Positions 46,238 to 54,833 of a stretch of DNA of 64,000 bases are shown in pieces. The notes beneath the pieces were generated by a model, which was not told the origin of the DNA, did no database searches, and saw only the letters and a list, made by a program, of their open reading frames with translations. Both the position numbers and the translations under genes were made by a program. The stretch lies in the NCBI RefSeq assembly GCF_001547995.1, contig NZ_AP014690.1, positions 981,001 to 1,045,000 on the forward strand, read 5' to 3'. The number at the start of each line of letters is the position of its first letter. Position 1 is the first letter of the stretch. This stretch comes from Asaia bogorensis NBRC 16594. GTDB taxonomy: Bacteria; Pseudomonadota; Alphaproteobacteria; Acetobacterales; Acetobacteraceae.

Positions 46238-46978
46238 ATGTTCAGTCTTGAAGGCAAAACGGCCCTCATCACCGGTGCTTCTGGCGGCCTTGGCGCCGCT
46301 ATCGCCCGCGCGCTTCACGCGCAGGGCGCCGAAGTCGTGCTGTCCGGCACGCGTGAGGCGGCACTGGCCGAGGTCGCCGCCAGCCTCGGGGAGCGGGTGC
46401 ACGTTTGTGCGGCCAACCTCTCCGTCGGTGCCGAGGCCGATGCCCTGGTGGGCAAGGCGGAAGAGCTGCTCGGCAAGCCGCTCGATATTCTGGTCAACAA
46501 TGCCGGTCTGACGCGCGATGGCCTGATCATTCGCATGAAGGACGAGGACTGGTCGCAGGTGCTGACGGTCGATCTCGAATCTCCGTTCCGTCTGTGCCGT
46601 GCTGCGCTGAAGGGGATGCTCCGCCGGCGCGCGGGTCGCATCATCAACATCGCCTCCATCGTCGGTGTGACCGGTAATGGCGGTCAGGCTAATTACTCGG
46701 CTGCCAAGGCAGGTATGATCGGCATGACCAAGTCACTCGCGCAGGAGGCCGGCTCGCGCGGGGTCACGGTCAACGTCATTGCACCGGGCTTTGTCGAGAC
46801 AGCCATGACGGCGGTTCTGCCTGAGGCACAGCGCGACAAGCTGCTCGGCTCGATCCCACTCGGTCGTATGGGCAAGCCGGAAGACATTGCGGCTGCCGCT
46901 GTGTATCTGGCTTCGGAAGAGGCCGGCTGGGTGACCGGCATGACCATGAATGTCAACGGTGGCATGGCGATGCCATAA
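46238..46978 (+). CDS. fabG: 3-oxoacyl-ACP reductase
   Basis: 246 residues from ATG 46238 (GGAG, 9 bases upstream). NADPH-binding T-G-A-S-G-G-L-G (13-20) and catalytic Tyr153/Lys157 in N-Y-S-A-A-K, with N-N-A-G-L-T and S-I-V-G. A standard short-chain dehydrogenase of fatty acid synthesis. A strong hairpin follows 15 bp after the stop. Confidence 0.96.
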   Translation: MFSLEGKTALITGASGGLGAAIARALHAQGAEVVLSGTREAALAEVAASLGERVHVCAANLSVGAEADALVGKAEELLGKPLDILVNNAGLTRDGLIIRMKDEDWSQVLTVDLESPFRLCRAALKGMLRRRAGRIINIASIVGVTGNGGQANYSAAKAGMIGMTKSLAQEAGSRGVTVNVIAPGFVETAMTAVLPEAQRDKLLGSIPLGRMGKPEDIAAAAVYLASEEAGWVTGMTMNVNGGMAMP

Positions 46979-46992
46979 GGGCATCGGCCCTG

Positions 46993-47018
46993 CTCGCACG
47001 CAAAGCTTGGCGTGCGAG
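46993..47018 (+). other. intercistronic hairpin between fabG and acpP
   Basis: CTCGCACGC (46993-47001) and GCGTGCGAG (47010-47018) form a 9-bp stem with an 8-base loop. No T-run follows, so it is more likely a stability or processing element than a terminator. The remaining 200 bp to acpP hold no gene. Confidence 0.5.
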
Positions 47019-47219
47019 GGTAAACCATGCTAAGCGCCCGCTGCTTCGTCCGAAGCGTGGGCGTCTCGGCCCGCCGGGGCCCGATCTTCGGTCCGCGATC
47101 CGGAGTACTGGCAGATCATGCCGTCTCTGGAGTAAAGACGGGGACCGACTGGGTAACCAGACGGATGGTAAACAGTTTCGAACCGCCCGAATTGCCGGGC
47201 ACACAGGAAGCCAGAACAG

Positions 47220-47459
47220 ATGAGCGAAATCGCCGATAAGGTTAAGAAAATCGTTGTTGAGCATCTCGGCGTTGAAGAGAGCAAGGTAACCCCTGACGCT
47301 TCCTTCATCGACGACCTCGGCGCTGACAGCCTCGACACGGTTGAGCTGGTCATGGCGTTTGAAGAAGCTTTCAGCGTTGAGATCCCGGAAGATGCAGCCG
47401 AGAAGATTGCGACCGTCAAGGACGCCATCGACTACATCGAAAAGCAGAAGGCCGCCTGA
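47220..47459 (+). CDS. acpP: acyl carrier protein (fatty acid synthesis)
   Basis: 79 residues, very acidic. Phosphopantetheine attaches at Ser37 in G-A-D-S-L-D. The sequence is close to other alphaproteobacterial AcpP. Lies between two sets of strong hairpins, which fits independent high expression. It differs from the second ACP at 62234, which has an F-D-S-L context. Confidence 0.97.
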   Translation: MSEIADKVKKIVVEHLGVEESKVTPDASFIDDLGADSLDTVELVMAFEEAFSVEIPEDAAEKIATVKDAIDYIEKQKAA

Positions 47460-47465
47460 TCTGGC

Positions 47466-47527
47466 TGCATCGGGCCGCAATGCCCGATGCAATGATCTTC
47501 TCCGGCTCCCGATCTGTGCGGAGCCGG
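47466..47527 (+). other. two tandem stem-loops after acpP
   Basis: A perfect 10-bp stem, TGCATCGGGC (47466-47475) with GCCCGATGCA (47482-47491), is followed by CCGGCTCC (47502-47509) with GGAGCCGG (47520-47527). Neither has a clear T-run. They may protect the acpP mRNA or partly block read-through to fabF. Confidence 0.55.
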
Positions 47528-47606
47528 GACATACGACGAGATTGACAGCCGCTCCCCCTTGGCAGCCGCCGGGAGCTGGCGTTTATGACTGGAGCTTCGT
47601 CCGCCC

Positions 47607-48890
47607 ATGATGGCAAACCTGTCGGCAATGAAAGAAAGACGCGTTGTCGTCACCGGTATGGGGCTCGTTACGCCTCTGGCAGTGGGCGTGGAACAGACCT
47701 GGCAGCGTCTTATCGCCGGACAGACCGGCATTGGCCGTATCACCTGCTTCGACCCAAGCGATCTTCCCGCCCATGTGGCTGGCGAAGTGCCCGAGGGCCC
47801 GACGGCAGAAGGCGGTCTGACGCTCTCCGACTGGGTCCCGACGAAGGACCAGAAAAAGATGGATCGCTTCATCCATCTTGGCATGGCGGCTGCCATTCAG
47901 GCTGTTGAGGATTCAGGCTGGAAGCCGGAAACCGAGGAAGATCGCTGCGCCACGGGCGTGATGATCGGCTCGGGCATCGGTGGTCTGCAGACCATCTATG
48001 ACGCCTCCCTGACCGTTGCGAGCGGCAAGGCCCGTCGCCTGTCGCCCTTCTTCATCCCCTCGGCGCTGATCAATCTGATCTCGGGCCATGTCTCGATTCG
48101 TTATGGCTTCAAGGGCCCGAACCACTCGGCCGTCACCGCCTGTGCGACCGGTGTGCATGCCATTGGCGATGCCACACGTCTCATCATGCTGGGTGATGCC
48201 GATGTGATGATTGCCGGTGGCGCCGAGGCCGCCGTCTGCCCGCTCGGTATTGCCGGGTTCTCTTCTGCCCGTGCGCTCTCCACCGGGTTCAACGATACGC
48301 CCGAAAAGGCATCGCGCCCCTGGGATCGTGACCGTGACGGTTTTGTCATGGGCGAGGGCTCGGGCATTGTCGTGCTCGAGGAATACGAGCACGCCAAGGC
48401 ACGCGGCGCCAAGATCTACGGTGAGATCATCGGCTACGGCCTGTCCGGCGATGCCCATCACATCACGGCACCGGCGGAAGGGCATGAAGGCGCTTTCCGT
48501 GCCATGAAGGCTGCGCTGCGTTCTGCGGGGATTACCCCGGCCGATATCGACTACGTCAACGCCCACGGAACATCGACCATGGCCGATGACCTCGAGCTTG
48601 ATGCGGTTGAGCGCATGTTCGGCGATGACGCAAAGCATGTTGCGATGTCCTCCACCAAATCCGCTACCGGGCATCTGCTCGGCGCTGCCGGCTCGGTAGA
48701 GGCCATGTTCTCCATGCTTGCCATACGTGACAACGTAGCCCCCCCGACGCTGAACCTCGACAACCCCGCGCGTGAGAGCGTCATTGACCGCGTGGCGCAC
48801 GAGGCCCAGCAGCGCAAGATCAACATTGCCCTGTCCAACAGCTTCGGCTTTGGCGGGACCAATGCCAGCCTGATCGTCAAGGGCGTCTAA
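47607..48890 (+). CDS. fabF: 3-oxoacyl-ACP synthase II
   Basis: 427 residues from ATG 47607 (ATGs at 47610 and 47628 are possible). Elongating condensing enzyme with the Cys179-His320-His356 triad: T-A-C-A-T-G, N-A-H-G-T-S-T and T-G-H-L-L-G-A-A-G. The C-terminal F-G-F-G-G-T-N is intact. Followed by mltG after 163 bp, a common arrangement. Confidence 0.97.
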   Translation: MMANLSAMKERRVVVTGMGLVTPLAVGVEQTWQRLIAGQTGIGRITCFDPSDLPAHVAGEVPEGPTAEGGLTLSDWVPTKDQKKMDRFIHLGMAAAIQAVEDSGWKPETEEDRCATGVMIGSGIGGLQTIYDASLTVASGKARRLSPFFIPSALINLISGHVSIRYGFKGPNHSAVTACATGVHAIGDATRLIMLGDADVMIAGGAEAAVCPLGIAGFSSARALSTGFNDTPEKASRPWDRDRDGFVMGEGSGIVVLEEYEHAKARGAKIYGEIIGYGLSGDAHHITAPAEGHEGAFRAMKAALRSAGITPADIDYVNAHGTSTMADDLELDAVERMFGDDAKHVAMSSTKSATGHLLGAAGSVEAMFSMLAIRDNVAPPTLNLDNPARESVIDRVAHEAQQRKINIALSNSFGFGGTNASLIVKGV

Positions 48891-49053
48891 TTTCACGGCT
48901 CTGACCCTTTGAGTGGTGCCAGACCCGTATCATTGCTCCTCGTGGTGCAGTGTGACGGGAATCGGCACCGGGCGCTGGCTTGAAACGGTTCCACGTCAAG
49001 AATCTTCAGTAATGGTTGCCGGATAACCGGTATCTGATCTTTCGGGAGTGAAC

Positions 49054-50103
49054 ATGAAGCGTGTCATTCTCGCCCTTGTCCTGCTTCTGCTCCTTTCCAC
49101 GGCAGGAGCGGCTGCACTGATCTGGCATCAGGTCACGCAGCCCGGTCCCTTGCAGGCCGCTACCGATCATGTCGTCCCGCATGGCGCAACAGCCCATATC
49201 ACCCATGATCTGGCGCAGGCCGGGATTATCTCGCCCGGAACACTACCCGAACTGAGTTTCCGTCTTGCCGCCCGGGCAACGGCGTCTCATGGGGCCCTGC
49301 ATGCCGCTGAGCTGCATTTCCCGGCGCAGGCCTCGATGCTCGACGTGCTCTATGTGTTACGTCATGGGCAGCCAGTCCGGCATTTTCTGACCATCCCGGA
49401 GGGGCGTACAGCGCGGCAGATCGCGATAATTCTTCAACAGGCCCCGTTTCTGACGGGAGAGGTGCCGCCGCTGCGTGAAGGCGCAATCCTGCCCCAGACG
49501 GTCGCCTATGAACGCGATACATCACGCGCCCGTCTTGTCAGCCGTCTGGAAACGCTCATGAGTGAGACGCTCGCCCGTGTATGGGCAGGGCGTGATCCTT
49601 CCATCGGTCTGACATCGCCTGAACAGCTTCTCATTCTGGCCTCGATTGTCGAGCGCGAGACGGGTATTGCGGCTGAGCGACCCAAAGTGGCTCGCGTATT
49701 TCTCAATCGCCTGACGCAGGGGATGAAACTGCAATCCGACCCTACAGCCATCTACGATCTGAGCGATGGGCTGGGCACGCTCGACTACGCCTTGACCCAT
49801 GATGAGCTTCATCAAGCGGGGCCGCATAATACCTACGTCATTGATGGTCTGCCTCCCGGTCCAATCTGTTCACCGGGGCTTGCTGCGCTTGATGCGGTCG
49901 CCCATCCGGCGAGCGGGGATATGCTCTACTTCGTCGCAGATGGCACAGGCGGCCACGGCTTTTCGCATGACTTGCACGAGCATAACCAGCGTGTTGAAAC
50001 GCTCAAAGCCCTGCGCGGAACCGTCAAAGCCGCGTCACCTCAAGCTGCGCCGGCGCGGCACGATGGTCGTGGCGCCGGAGAGCCGTCTCAACATCGGCAT
50101 TGA
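49054..50103 (+). CDS. mltG: endolytic transglycosylase MltG
   Basis: 349 residues from ATG 49054 with GGGAG at close spacing. An N-terminal membrane helix (3-22) is followed by a LysM-like region and the YceG domain. The catalytic Glu200 lies in A-S-I-V-E-R-E-T-G, and Q-S-D-P-T-A-I-Y-D is a signature. It cuts nascent glycan strands and may set their length. The His/Arg/Pro/Ala-rich tail (about 320-349) is not conserved in the family. Confidence 0.94.
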   Translation: MKRVILALVLLLLLSTAGAAALIWHQVTQPGPLQAATDHVVPHGATAHITHDLAQAGIISPGTLPELSFRLAARATASHGALHAAELHFPAQASMLDVLYVLRHGQPVRHFLTIPEGRTARQIAIILQQAPFLTGEVPPLREGAILPQTVAYERDTSRARLVSRLETLMSETLARVWAGRDPSIGLTSPEQLLILASIVERETGIAAERPKVARVFLNRLTQGMKLQSDPTAIYDLSDGLGTLDYALTHDELHQAGPHNTYVIDGLPPGPICSPGLAALDAVAHPASGDMLYFVADGTGGHGFSHDLHEHNQRVETLKALRGTVKAASPQAAPARHDGRGAGEPSQHRH

Positions 50104-50218
50104 GGTGAGGGGCAGGTGTCGGAAAGCACTGCCCGCCATACCCTCTCTCTCGCAGGGGGCGGGTTTCCGTTAAGGGGCCAGCCCAGCAGTGGAAACCCTG
50201 GCAACTCAAATACGGCGC

Positions 50219-51070
50219 TTATTTCGGTGCAGCGAGAGACTCGCTCTTGATCGCGCCGTGTGACTGGCTGGCATAGGATTTGCGGCTGTCATAGTTGGCC
50301 GGGTAGGGGCTGCTGCCAGCGCTGCTGGTGGTTGCCGGGCCTGTCGCTGCGGCGCTACCGGTGGCGGGCGTGCTGCCTTGCTGCTGGACCACCTGCATCA
50401 GAACGCGGCGCAAGGGATCGGCCCCCGTATTGTTCACCCGCATTGAGATGACGATATCCTCGGGGCCGACTGGCTGGTTATAGAAGGCGCGGTTCGAGCT
50501 GCTGTCGATTGTCAGTTTCGAGCCCCCCAGCGAGGCCCCGGCAAACAGCCCGGAGGATTTTTGCAAGGCAAGGATATCGGTGTTCGAAGCGCCTGCTGAG
50601 CCACTCTCGATGCCACTGCCCATATTGGCAAATGAGGCCGAGGCCCCTGCGCTGAACTTGAACTGGCTGTCGAGCAGGGCCTGCAAGCCACGATCAGACA
50701 TGACGAAGAACATCAGCTCCGAGCTTTCGACCCCAAGCTGAATGCCCATCGAGGCCGAACTCAGCGTGTAGAAAGCAGGGTCGGACCATGAGCCGCGTGC
50801 ATCGCGCGAGAGCAGAAGGCAGCCGCCACCTGCGCCGCCAAATACGATCGACATGCGAAAGACCGATGGGCAGACCATCACAGCGCGGGCCTTGGCCAGA
50901 TAACGCTGCGCCCGCGAATTGGGGTTGGTCCCCTGAAAAATGTCCTGAACAGCCAGCGTTGCCCGATCGACCAGCGCCTGCTGCTTCGATGCGGCCATGG
51001 CAGGCAGGGCGCTCAGGCCCGATGCCAGAAGTACCGTCGAGGCGACGAGTCGGCAGGGAAAAGAAACCAT
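50219..51070 (-). CDS. SYLF-domain (YSC84-type) lipid-binding exported protein
   Basis: 283 residues. Signal peptide 1-26 (A-M-A), then a SYLF domain (about 30-215) with K-A-R-A-V-M-V-C-P-S and G-G-x-G-G-G, S-S-x-S-M-G-I-Q-L-G-V-E-S-S-E. SYLF proteins bind phosphoinositides in eukaryotes and envelope lipids in bacteria. C-terminal 60 residues are Ser/Thr/Gly/Ala-rich. Convergent with mltG. Confidence 0.88.
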   Translation of the reverse strand: MVSFPCRLVASTVLLASGLSALPAMAASKQQALVDRATLAVQDIFQGTNPNSRAQRYLAKARAVMVCPSVFRMSIVFGGAGGGCLLLSRDARGSWSDPAFYTLSSASMGIQLGVESSELMFFVMSDRGLQALLDSQFKFSAGASASFANMGSGIESGSAGASNTDILALQKSSGLFAGASLGGSKLTIDSSSNRAFYNQPVGPEDIVISMRVNNTGADPLRRVLMQVVQQQGSTPATGSAAATGPATTSSAGSSPYPANYDSRKSYASQSHGAIKSESLAAPK

Positions 51071-51237
51071 AGGGTAGGGGCCTCATATCTGGAGCCGGCA
51101 GGGCGCGCCCGGACCGGGAACACCCGAACAGGAAAACAGGATTTGCGTATCCGAAGACGGGTACGGCAGACCATATTTCCTGAGCGGCAATTATGGCGTG
51201 AGAATGGTTCAGATCATGCGATGACGGCAAGAGACGA

Positions 51238-52077
51238 TCAGAGCAGTTCCATCCCGGCTGCTTGTGCAACCGCCTCAGCCACGCCCGGAGCGGTGGCCAG
51301 AATGGGTCTCGCCCCGGTCAGGCCGCCATCGCGCAGGAAGGGCGAGACGCGCGCGCCACTCTCCTCAAGCAGGACCAGCGCTGCCGCGACATCCCACAGA
51401 TTGATGGCGATTTCTAGATAGCCATCGCAGCGGCCCGAGGCGACATCGGCGAGGGCCAGAGCGCCGCAGGCACCAGTGCGTGGCGCGATGCCCAGCTCAA
51501 GAAAAGCCTGTGCATGACGGGCGTAGGTTTCAGGCGAGACCTTGGCGCTCCACCCCATTTCAACCATGGCGCTTTTCGGGTCTGTCACAGGTGAGGCGAC
51601 AAGTTTGCGGCCGTTCATCCAGGCGCCCACGCCGCGCTGGGCCGTATAGATTTCGCCCAGAGCCGGAGCGTTGATTACCCCGGCTACGGGCACATCGCCG
51701 TGCATCAGGCCGAGAGAAACGCACCAGCGCTCACGGCCACGCGCATAATTCGACGTGCCGTCAATCGGGTCGATCACCCAGGTCAGGCCGCCCTGTCTGT
51801 GTCGACCGCCTTCCTCTCCCATGAAGCCGTCTTCGGGGAAGAGCGTTTCCAGACGACGGGAGACGAGTGCCTCTACCGCCATATCGGCCTCGGTTACGTA
51901 ATCCTGCATACCCTTGGTGGTGCCGGTCGGGCCGCCCGGTGGGGGGCGCATGGCCATGGCAAGGGCGGCGGCATCGGCAACAACCGCACGGGCGACTTCC
52001 AGACGCTGCGCAATCATGCGCTCGAGATTCGTGTCGGAATCACTCGAATGGGTAACGCTCATCGCGGGGGTGGTCAT
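51238..52077 (-). CDS. inositol monophosphatase family protein
   Basis: 279 residues from ATG 52077, supported by AGGAG at 7-base spacing. Mg2+-dependent phosphatase motifs: G-E-E-G-G (87-91), V-I-D-P-I-D-G-T (101-108, metal Asp103 and Asp106) and W-D-V-A-A. The family includes SuhB, CysQ and HisN-like enzymes; the substrate may be inositol, histidinol or adenosine phosphates. Starts 11 bp after mmcB in the same direction. Confidence 0.88.
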   Translation of the reverse strand: MTTPAMSVTHSSDSDTNLERMIAQRLEVARAVVADAAALAMAMRPPPGGPTGTTKGMQDYVTEADMAVEALVSRRLETLFPEDGFMGEEGGRHRQGGLTWVIDPIDGTSNYARGRERWCVSLGLMHGDVPVAGVINAPALGEIYTAQRGVGAWMNGRKLVASPVTDPKSAMVEMGWSAKVSPETYARHAQAFLELGIAPRTGACGALALADVASGRCDGYLEIAINLWDVAAALVLLEESGARVSPFLRDGGLTGARPILATAPGVAEAVAQAAGMELL

Positions 52078-52088
52078 GCAGATACTCC

Positions 52089-52640
52089 TTATTCGACACG
52101 TCGGGCCGCACGAAGGGAGGCCGTCATGGCAGGGTCTTCAAGCGCCATGAGGCGCAGCGCGGCGCCATGGCCGAAAAGCTGCATCAGGGTCTTCCTGCGG
52201 GCGGTCGCCAGCTTCGAGAGCGGGCTTTCCCGGATCATGGCACATTCCGGCAGGATGGTTGAGGGGCTTTCGGGCAGATGGGCCACGAACAGCCCGACAT
52301 CCTGCGGGATCAGATCGCGTGGAAAGGCCTGATCCACCGCGAAATAGAGCCGGTCGCACCAGTCACGGTACTCAGGCCATTTGCGGTCGGTTAGAAAATC
52401 GCGAGGTCCGGATTTGATCTCGATGCAATGCAGCATCCCGTCTTGCGTCAGCGCCATGATGTCGGCCCGCCGACCTGCTGCCGGTAACGAGAACTCGTTG
52501 ATGCAGGCCCAGCGCATGGTGCGGCATAGCCCGAGCATGGCGCGCCGTATGGCAAACTGCGTTTCGGGCAGGGTGAGGGCTGATTGGGTATCGAGCGGGG
52601 GCGCCTGATCATCGGGCGCAGGACTTTGCGTATCGCTCAC
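52089..52640 (-). CDS. mmcB: MmcB family DNA repair protein
   Basis: 183 residues from GTG 52640. Contains R-R-A-D-I-M-A, I-E-I-K-S-G and K-W-P-E-Y-R-D-W-C-D-R-L-Y-F-A-V, the DUF/PD-(D/E)XK nuclease-like signature of MmcB, which is needed for mitomycin C resistance in Caulobacter. The D-x(n)-E-x-K trio is intact. No LexA box of the GTTC-N7-GTTC type is visible upstream. Co-directional with the inositol phosphatase. Confidence 0.85.
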   Translation of the reverse strand: MSDTQSPAPDDQAPPLDTQSALTLPETQFAIRRAMLGLCRTMRWACINEFSLPAAGRRADIMALTQDGMLHCIEIKSGPRDFLTDRKWPEYRDWCDRLYFAVDQAFPRDLIPQDVGLFVAHLPESPSTILPECAMIRESPLSKLATARRKTLMQLFGHGAALRLMALEDPAMTASLRAARRVE

Positions 52641-52690
52641 TTGCCGTTACTCATCATCAGCTACGAACTCACGTCCTTCTGGAGAAAGAT

Positions 52691-53017
52691 TTGTCTGATA
52701 AACGCGAGATGTTGGACGGGGTTATGCCGCTTGTTGCCTTTATGCGCCGGGAGAAAGCGCTAAGTGCCGCAGGTCTTGGCGTTTTCCTGTTCCTGCTGGG
52801 GTATTTCTGCGGCCATCTTGATGAACGGATGCATTTTGCGCTCGATCTGCTGGCGCTCATTGCCTTTGGGGCAGCGACGTTTTTAGAGCGTCAGGCTGCG
52901 CCGCGCATGGTGTGGATCCTGCTGCTGGTTGCTTCCGTGGTCTTTGCCCAGATGGATTTCCGCCTCTCCGGGCATCTGACCCAGACGCGGTCACAGAGTG
53001 CTTTCGAGTCGCGCTAG
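52691..53017 (+). CDS. small three-helix membrane protein
   Basis: 108 residues starting at TTG 52691; GGAG at 52681-52684 with 6-base spacing gives good support. Three hydrophobic segments (about 24-44, 50-66, 74-90) with a basic tail. I recognise no family. The 3-prime end overlaps the glycosyltransferase gene on the other strand by 27 bp. Confidence 0.6.
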   Translation: MSDKREMLDGVMPLVAFMRREKALSAAGLGVFLFLLGYFCGHLDERMHFALDLLALIAFGAATFLERQAAPRMVWILLLVASVVFAQMDFRLSGHLTQTRSQSAFESR

Positions 53018-54064
53018 AATCTCGGCGCCCCGTCGATCGAAAGAGGCCGCATCGAAACGCGAGAGAACACGGGCCCGACCGGTTTCGCCCATCGCAGCCA
53101 ACTGGCCGGGTTCACGCAGCAACCCGGCCAGCGCCAGCGCCAGCGTCTCCGGGTCGTTCGGGGGAACGATCCGGCCGCAGGATTGCGTGATCGTATGCGG
53201 CAATTCACCAGCCTCGGAGGCGATGACCGGCACGCCGCAAAGCAGCGCCTCATGCGCCGCAAGGCACAGCCCCTCCCATTGTGAGGGCTGCACATAGAGG
53301 TGCAGGGTTGCCAGAAACTGCCTCGGGTCAGCGTTATAGCCGTCCAGGACGATCGGCAGCCTGTCACGGGCGATAAGGGCCGCCAGGCGATCACGCTCCT
53401 CGCCCTCGCCGGCGATATGAACCTCGTATTCCGGCAGGCCCTCGATTTTGCCGAGCAGCTTCACGGCTGCACAGAGCACGTCATAGCCCTTGACCGGATG
53501 GAGGCGCCCCAGTGAGCCGATCCGTATGGGGCCGGCTTCCGACCACGGTACGGCGCGTGGGAAGTCGCTGCTTGCCCGAAAGATAGGCCAGCAGGTGAGT
53601 CGATCGGCGCCAAGCCCTAGTTTCTTCTCGGTTTCGAGTTCGACGCAGGTGGAATCGGCAATCCACAGACGGGACAGCCCGCGCATGAGCCGCAAAAGCC
53701 GTGCATTGGCGGGTTTGAGCCGCGCGGAGTGTTGCCAGCTTGCCACCCGGATACGACGCCTTAACCCGACGAGCTGCCCGAGGAGGGTTGCGCGTGTGAG
53801 GGAGGTCCAGATGAGGTCGGGTCGCTGCTCGCCAATCTCGCGATCAAGCCAGGTAAGGGCGGCCAGATGGTCCTTCCTGCCGCCTTCACGGACATGCACG
53901 GTCAGTCCAGCCTGAATCATGGGCCTGATGGCGCGGCCATCGCGGCGGGTGAGGGCAAGCACGATAACCTCGTGACCCTGATCGCGCATGACCTGCGTGA
54001 TGGCCGGGACCGGCAAGGCGGCGCCGCCCCCCTCGACCGAATTGATGACATAGGCAATTTTCAT
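52991..54064 (-). CDS. glycosyltransferase family 4
   Basis: 357 residues from ATG 54064. GT-B fold: N-terminal N-S-V-E-G-G-G-A-A-L (acceptor side), then donor-site I-A-G-E-G-E and the E-A-L-L-C-G-V-P-V-I-A-S-E-A-G-E motif (E-x7-E-like), both typical of GT4. It is the last gene of the sphingolipid operon, 10 bp after the nucleotidyltransferase. It could add sugar to ceramide, but sugar and acceptor are not known. Related GT4 enzymes also act on other envelope glycans. Confidence 0.82.
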   Translation of the reverse strand: MKIAYVINSVEGGGAALPVPAITQVMRDQGHEVIVLALTRRDGRAIRPMIQAGLTVHVREGGRKDHLAALTWLDREIGEQRPDLIWTSLTRATLLGQLVGLRRRIRVASWQHSARLKPANARLLRLMRGLSRLWIADSTCVELETEKKLGLGADRLTCWPIFRASSDFPRAVPWSEAGPIRIGSLGRLHPVKGYDVLCAAVKLLGKIEGLPEYEVHIAGEGEERDRLAALIARDRLPIVLDGYNADPRQFLATLHLYVQPSQWEGLCLAAHEALLCGVPVIASEAGELPHTITQSCGRIVPPNDPETLALALAGLLREPGQLAAMGETGRARVLSRFDAASFDRRGAEILARLESTL

Positions 54065-54074
54065 GGGGCCATGC

Positions 54075-54833
54075 TCAAGCGGATCGGGCCAGCAGCATTT
54101 CGACCAGTTCGAGATCCTGCGGCTTGTCCACATCGACAGCGGCACGACCGTCATCGATTGGGATCAGCGCGACCTTTGCACCGGTCAGTTGGCTGAAACG
54201 GGCCACGAGGGCCGTGCTGGACAGGCGGCCCAATAATGCTCGCAGGAGGATGCCGTAGCCTAATGTGCGCGCCATTTTGAGCGGGCGTTTGCGGTCGCGT
54301 TCCAGGCTTTGCCACAATGTGACGACGGCACGCGCCTTTGGCGTGCGCATCAGGAACAGATTGCAGCCTGAGAACGTCATGTCACGCAAACGTATATAGG
54401 TGCGTCTGGTATGGGGGACATCGCGCACGATTGTCGCCTTCAGGGCGACGCCAACAGCCAGATCACAATCGCTTTGATTGGCCTCCCGCACAAAGGCGGT
54501 GATCCAGGAAGGGCGCAGCAGCGGATGATCTGCCGTCGTGATCAGGAGCGGTGTGCCGAGCGCCTCGAGCGCCAGCGCGACACTGCCGCTCGGGCCGCTT
54601 GCAGTGGGCAGGCAGGTGAAGGGACGTTCGAGTGTCCGTAGGGCTGCGTGATCCTCGATGCTGACGGAAACAGGGCCGATCCCGTCTGTCTGTTCGAGGG
54701 TGCTCAGCACGCGGTCGATCATGGGGCGACCGCCGACCGGCAGCAGGGCCTTGTGCCCGACCTTTCCAAGCCGGGCGAGCGGGTCCTGCGCTCCGTCGCG
54801 TGAGCCTGCAAGAACCAGCGCGGGTAGTGTCAC
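54075..54833 (-). CDS. nucleotidyltransferase (GT-A, MobA/CTP-transferase-like)
   Basis: 252 residues starting at GTG 54833 (GTGA overlap with the hydroxylase stop). N-terminal L-A-G-S-R-x(n)-K-A-L-L-P-V-G-G-R-P-M-I and a central T-T-A-D-H-P (metal Asp) are the NTP-transferase signature. V-D-V-D-K-P-Q-D-L near the C-terminus is the conserved closing motif. It transfers a nucleotide to a phosphorylated substrate, perhaps to make an NDP- or CDP-activated head group for the glycosyltransferase or ceramide. A CpgD-like phosphoglycerate cytidylyltransferase is one possibility. Confidence 0.78.
   Translation of the reverse strand: MTLPALVLAGSRDGAQDPLARLGKVGHKALLPVGGRPMIDRVLSTLEQTDGIGPVSVSIEDHAALRTLERPFTCLPTASGPSGSVALALEALGTPLLITTADHPLLRPSWITAFVREANQSDCDLAVGVALKATIVRDVPHTRRTYIRLRDMTFSGCNLFLMRTPKARAVVTLWQSLERDRKRPLKMARTLGYGILLRALLGRLSSTALVARFSQLTGAKVALIPIDDGRAAVDVDKPQDLELVEMLLARSA

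Noticed and set aside
52641..52690. LexA-type site upstream of mmcB
   Set aside because: GAAC-N7-CTTC was seen, which does not match the alphaproteobacterial GTTC-N7-GTTC repeat.
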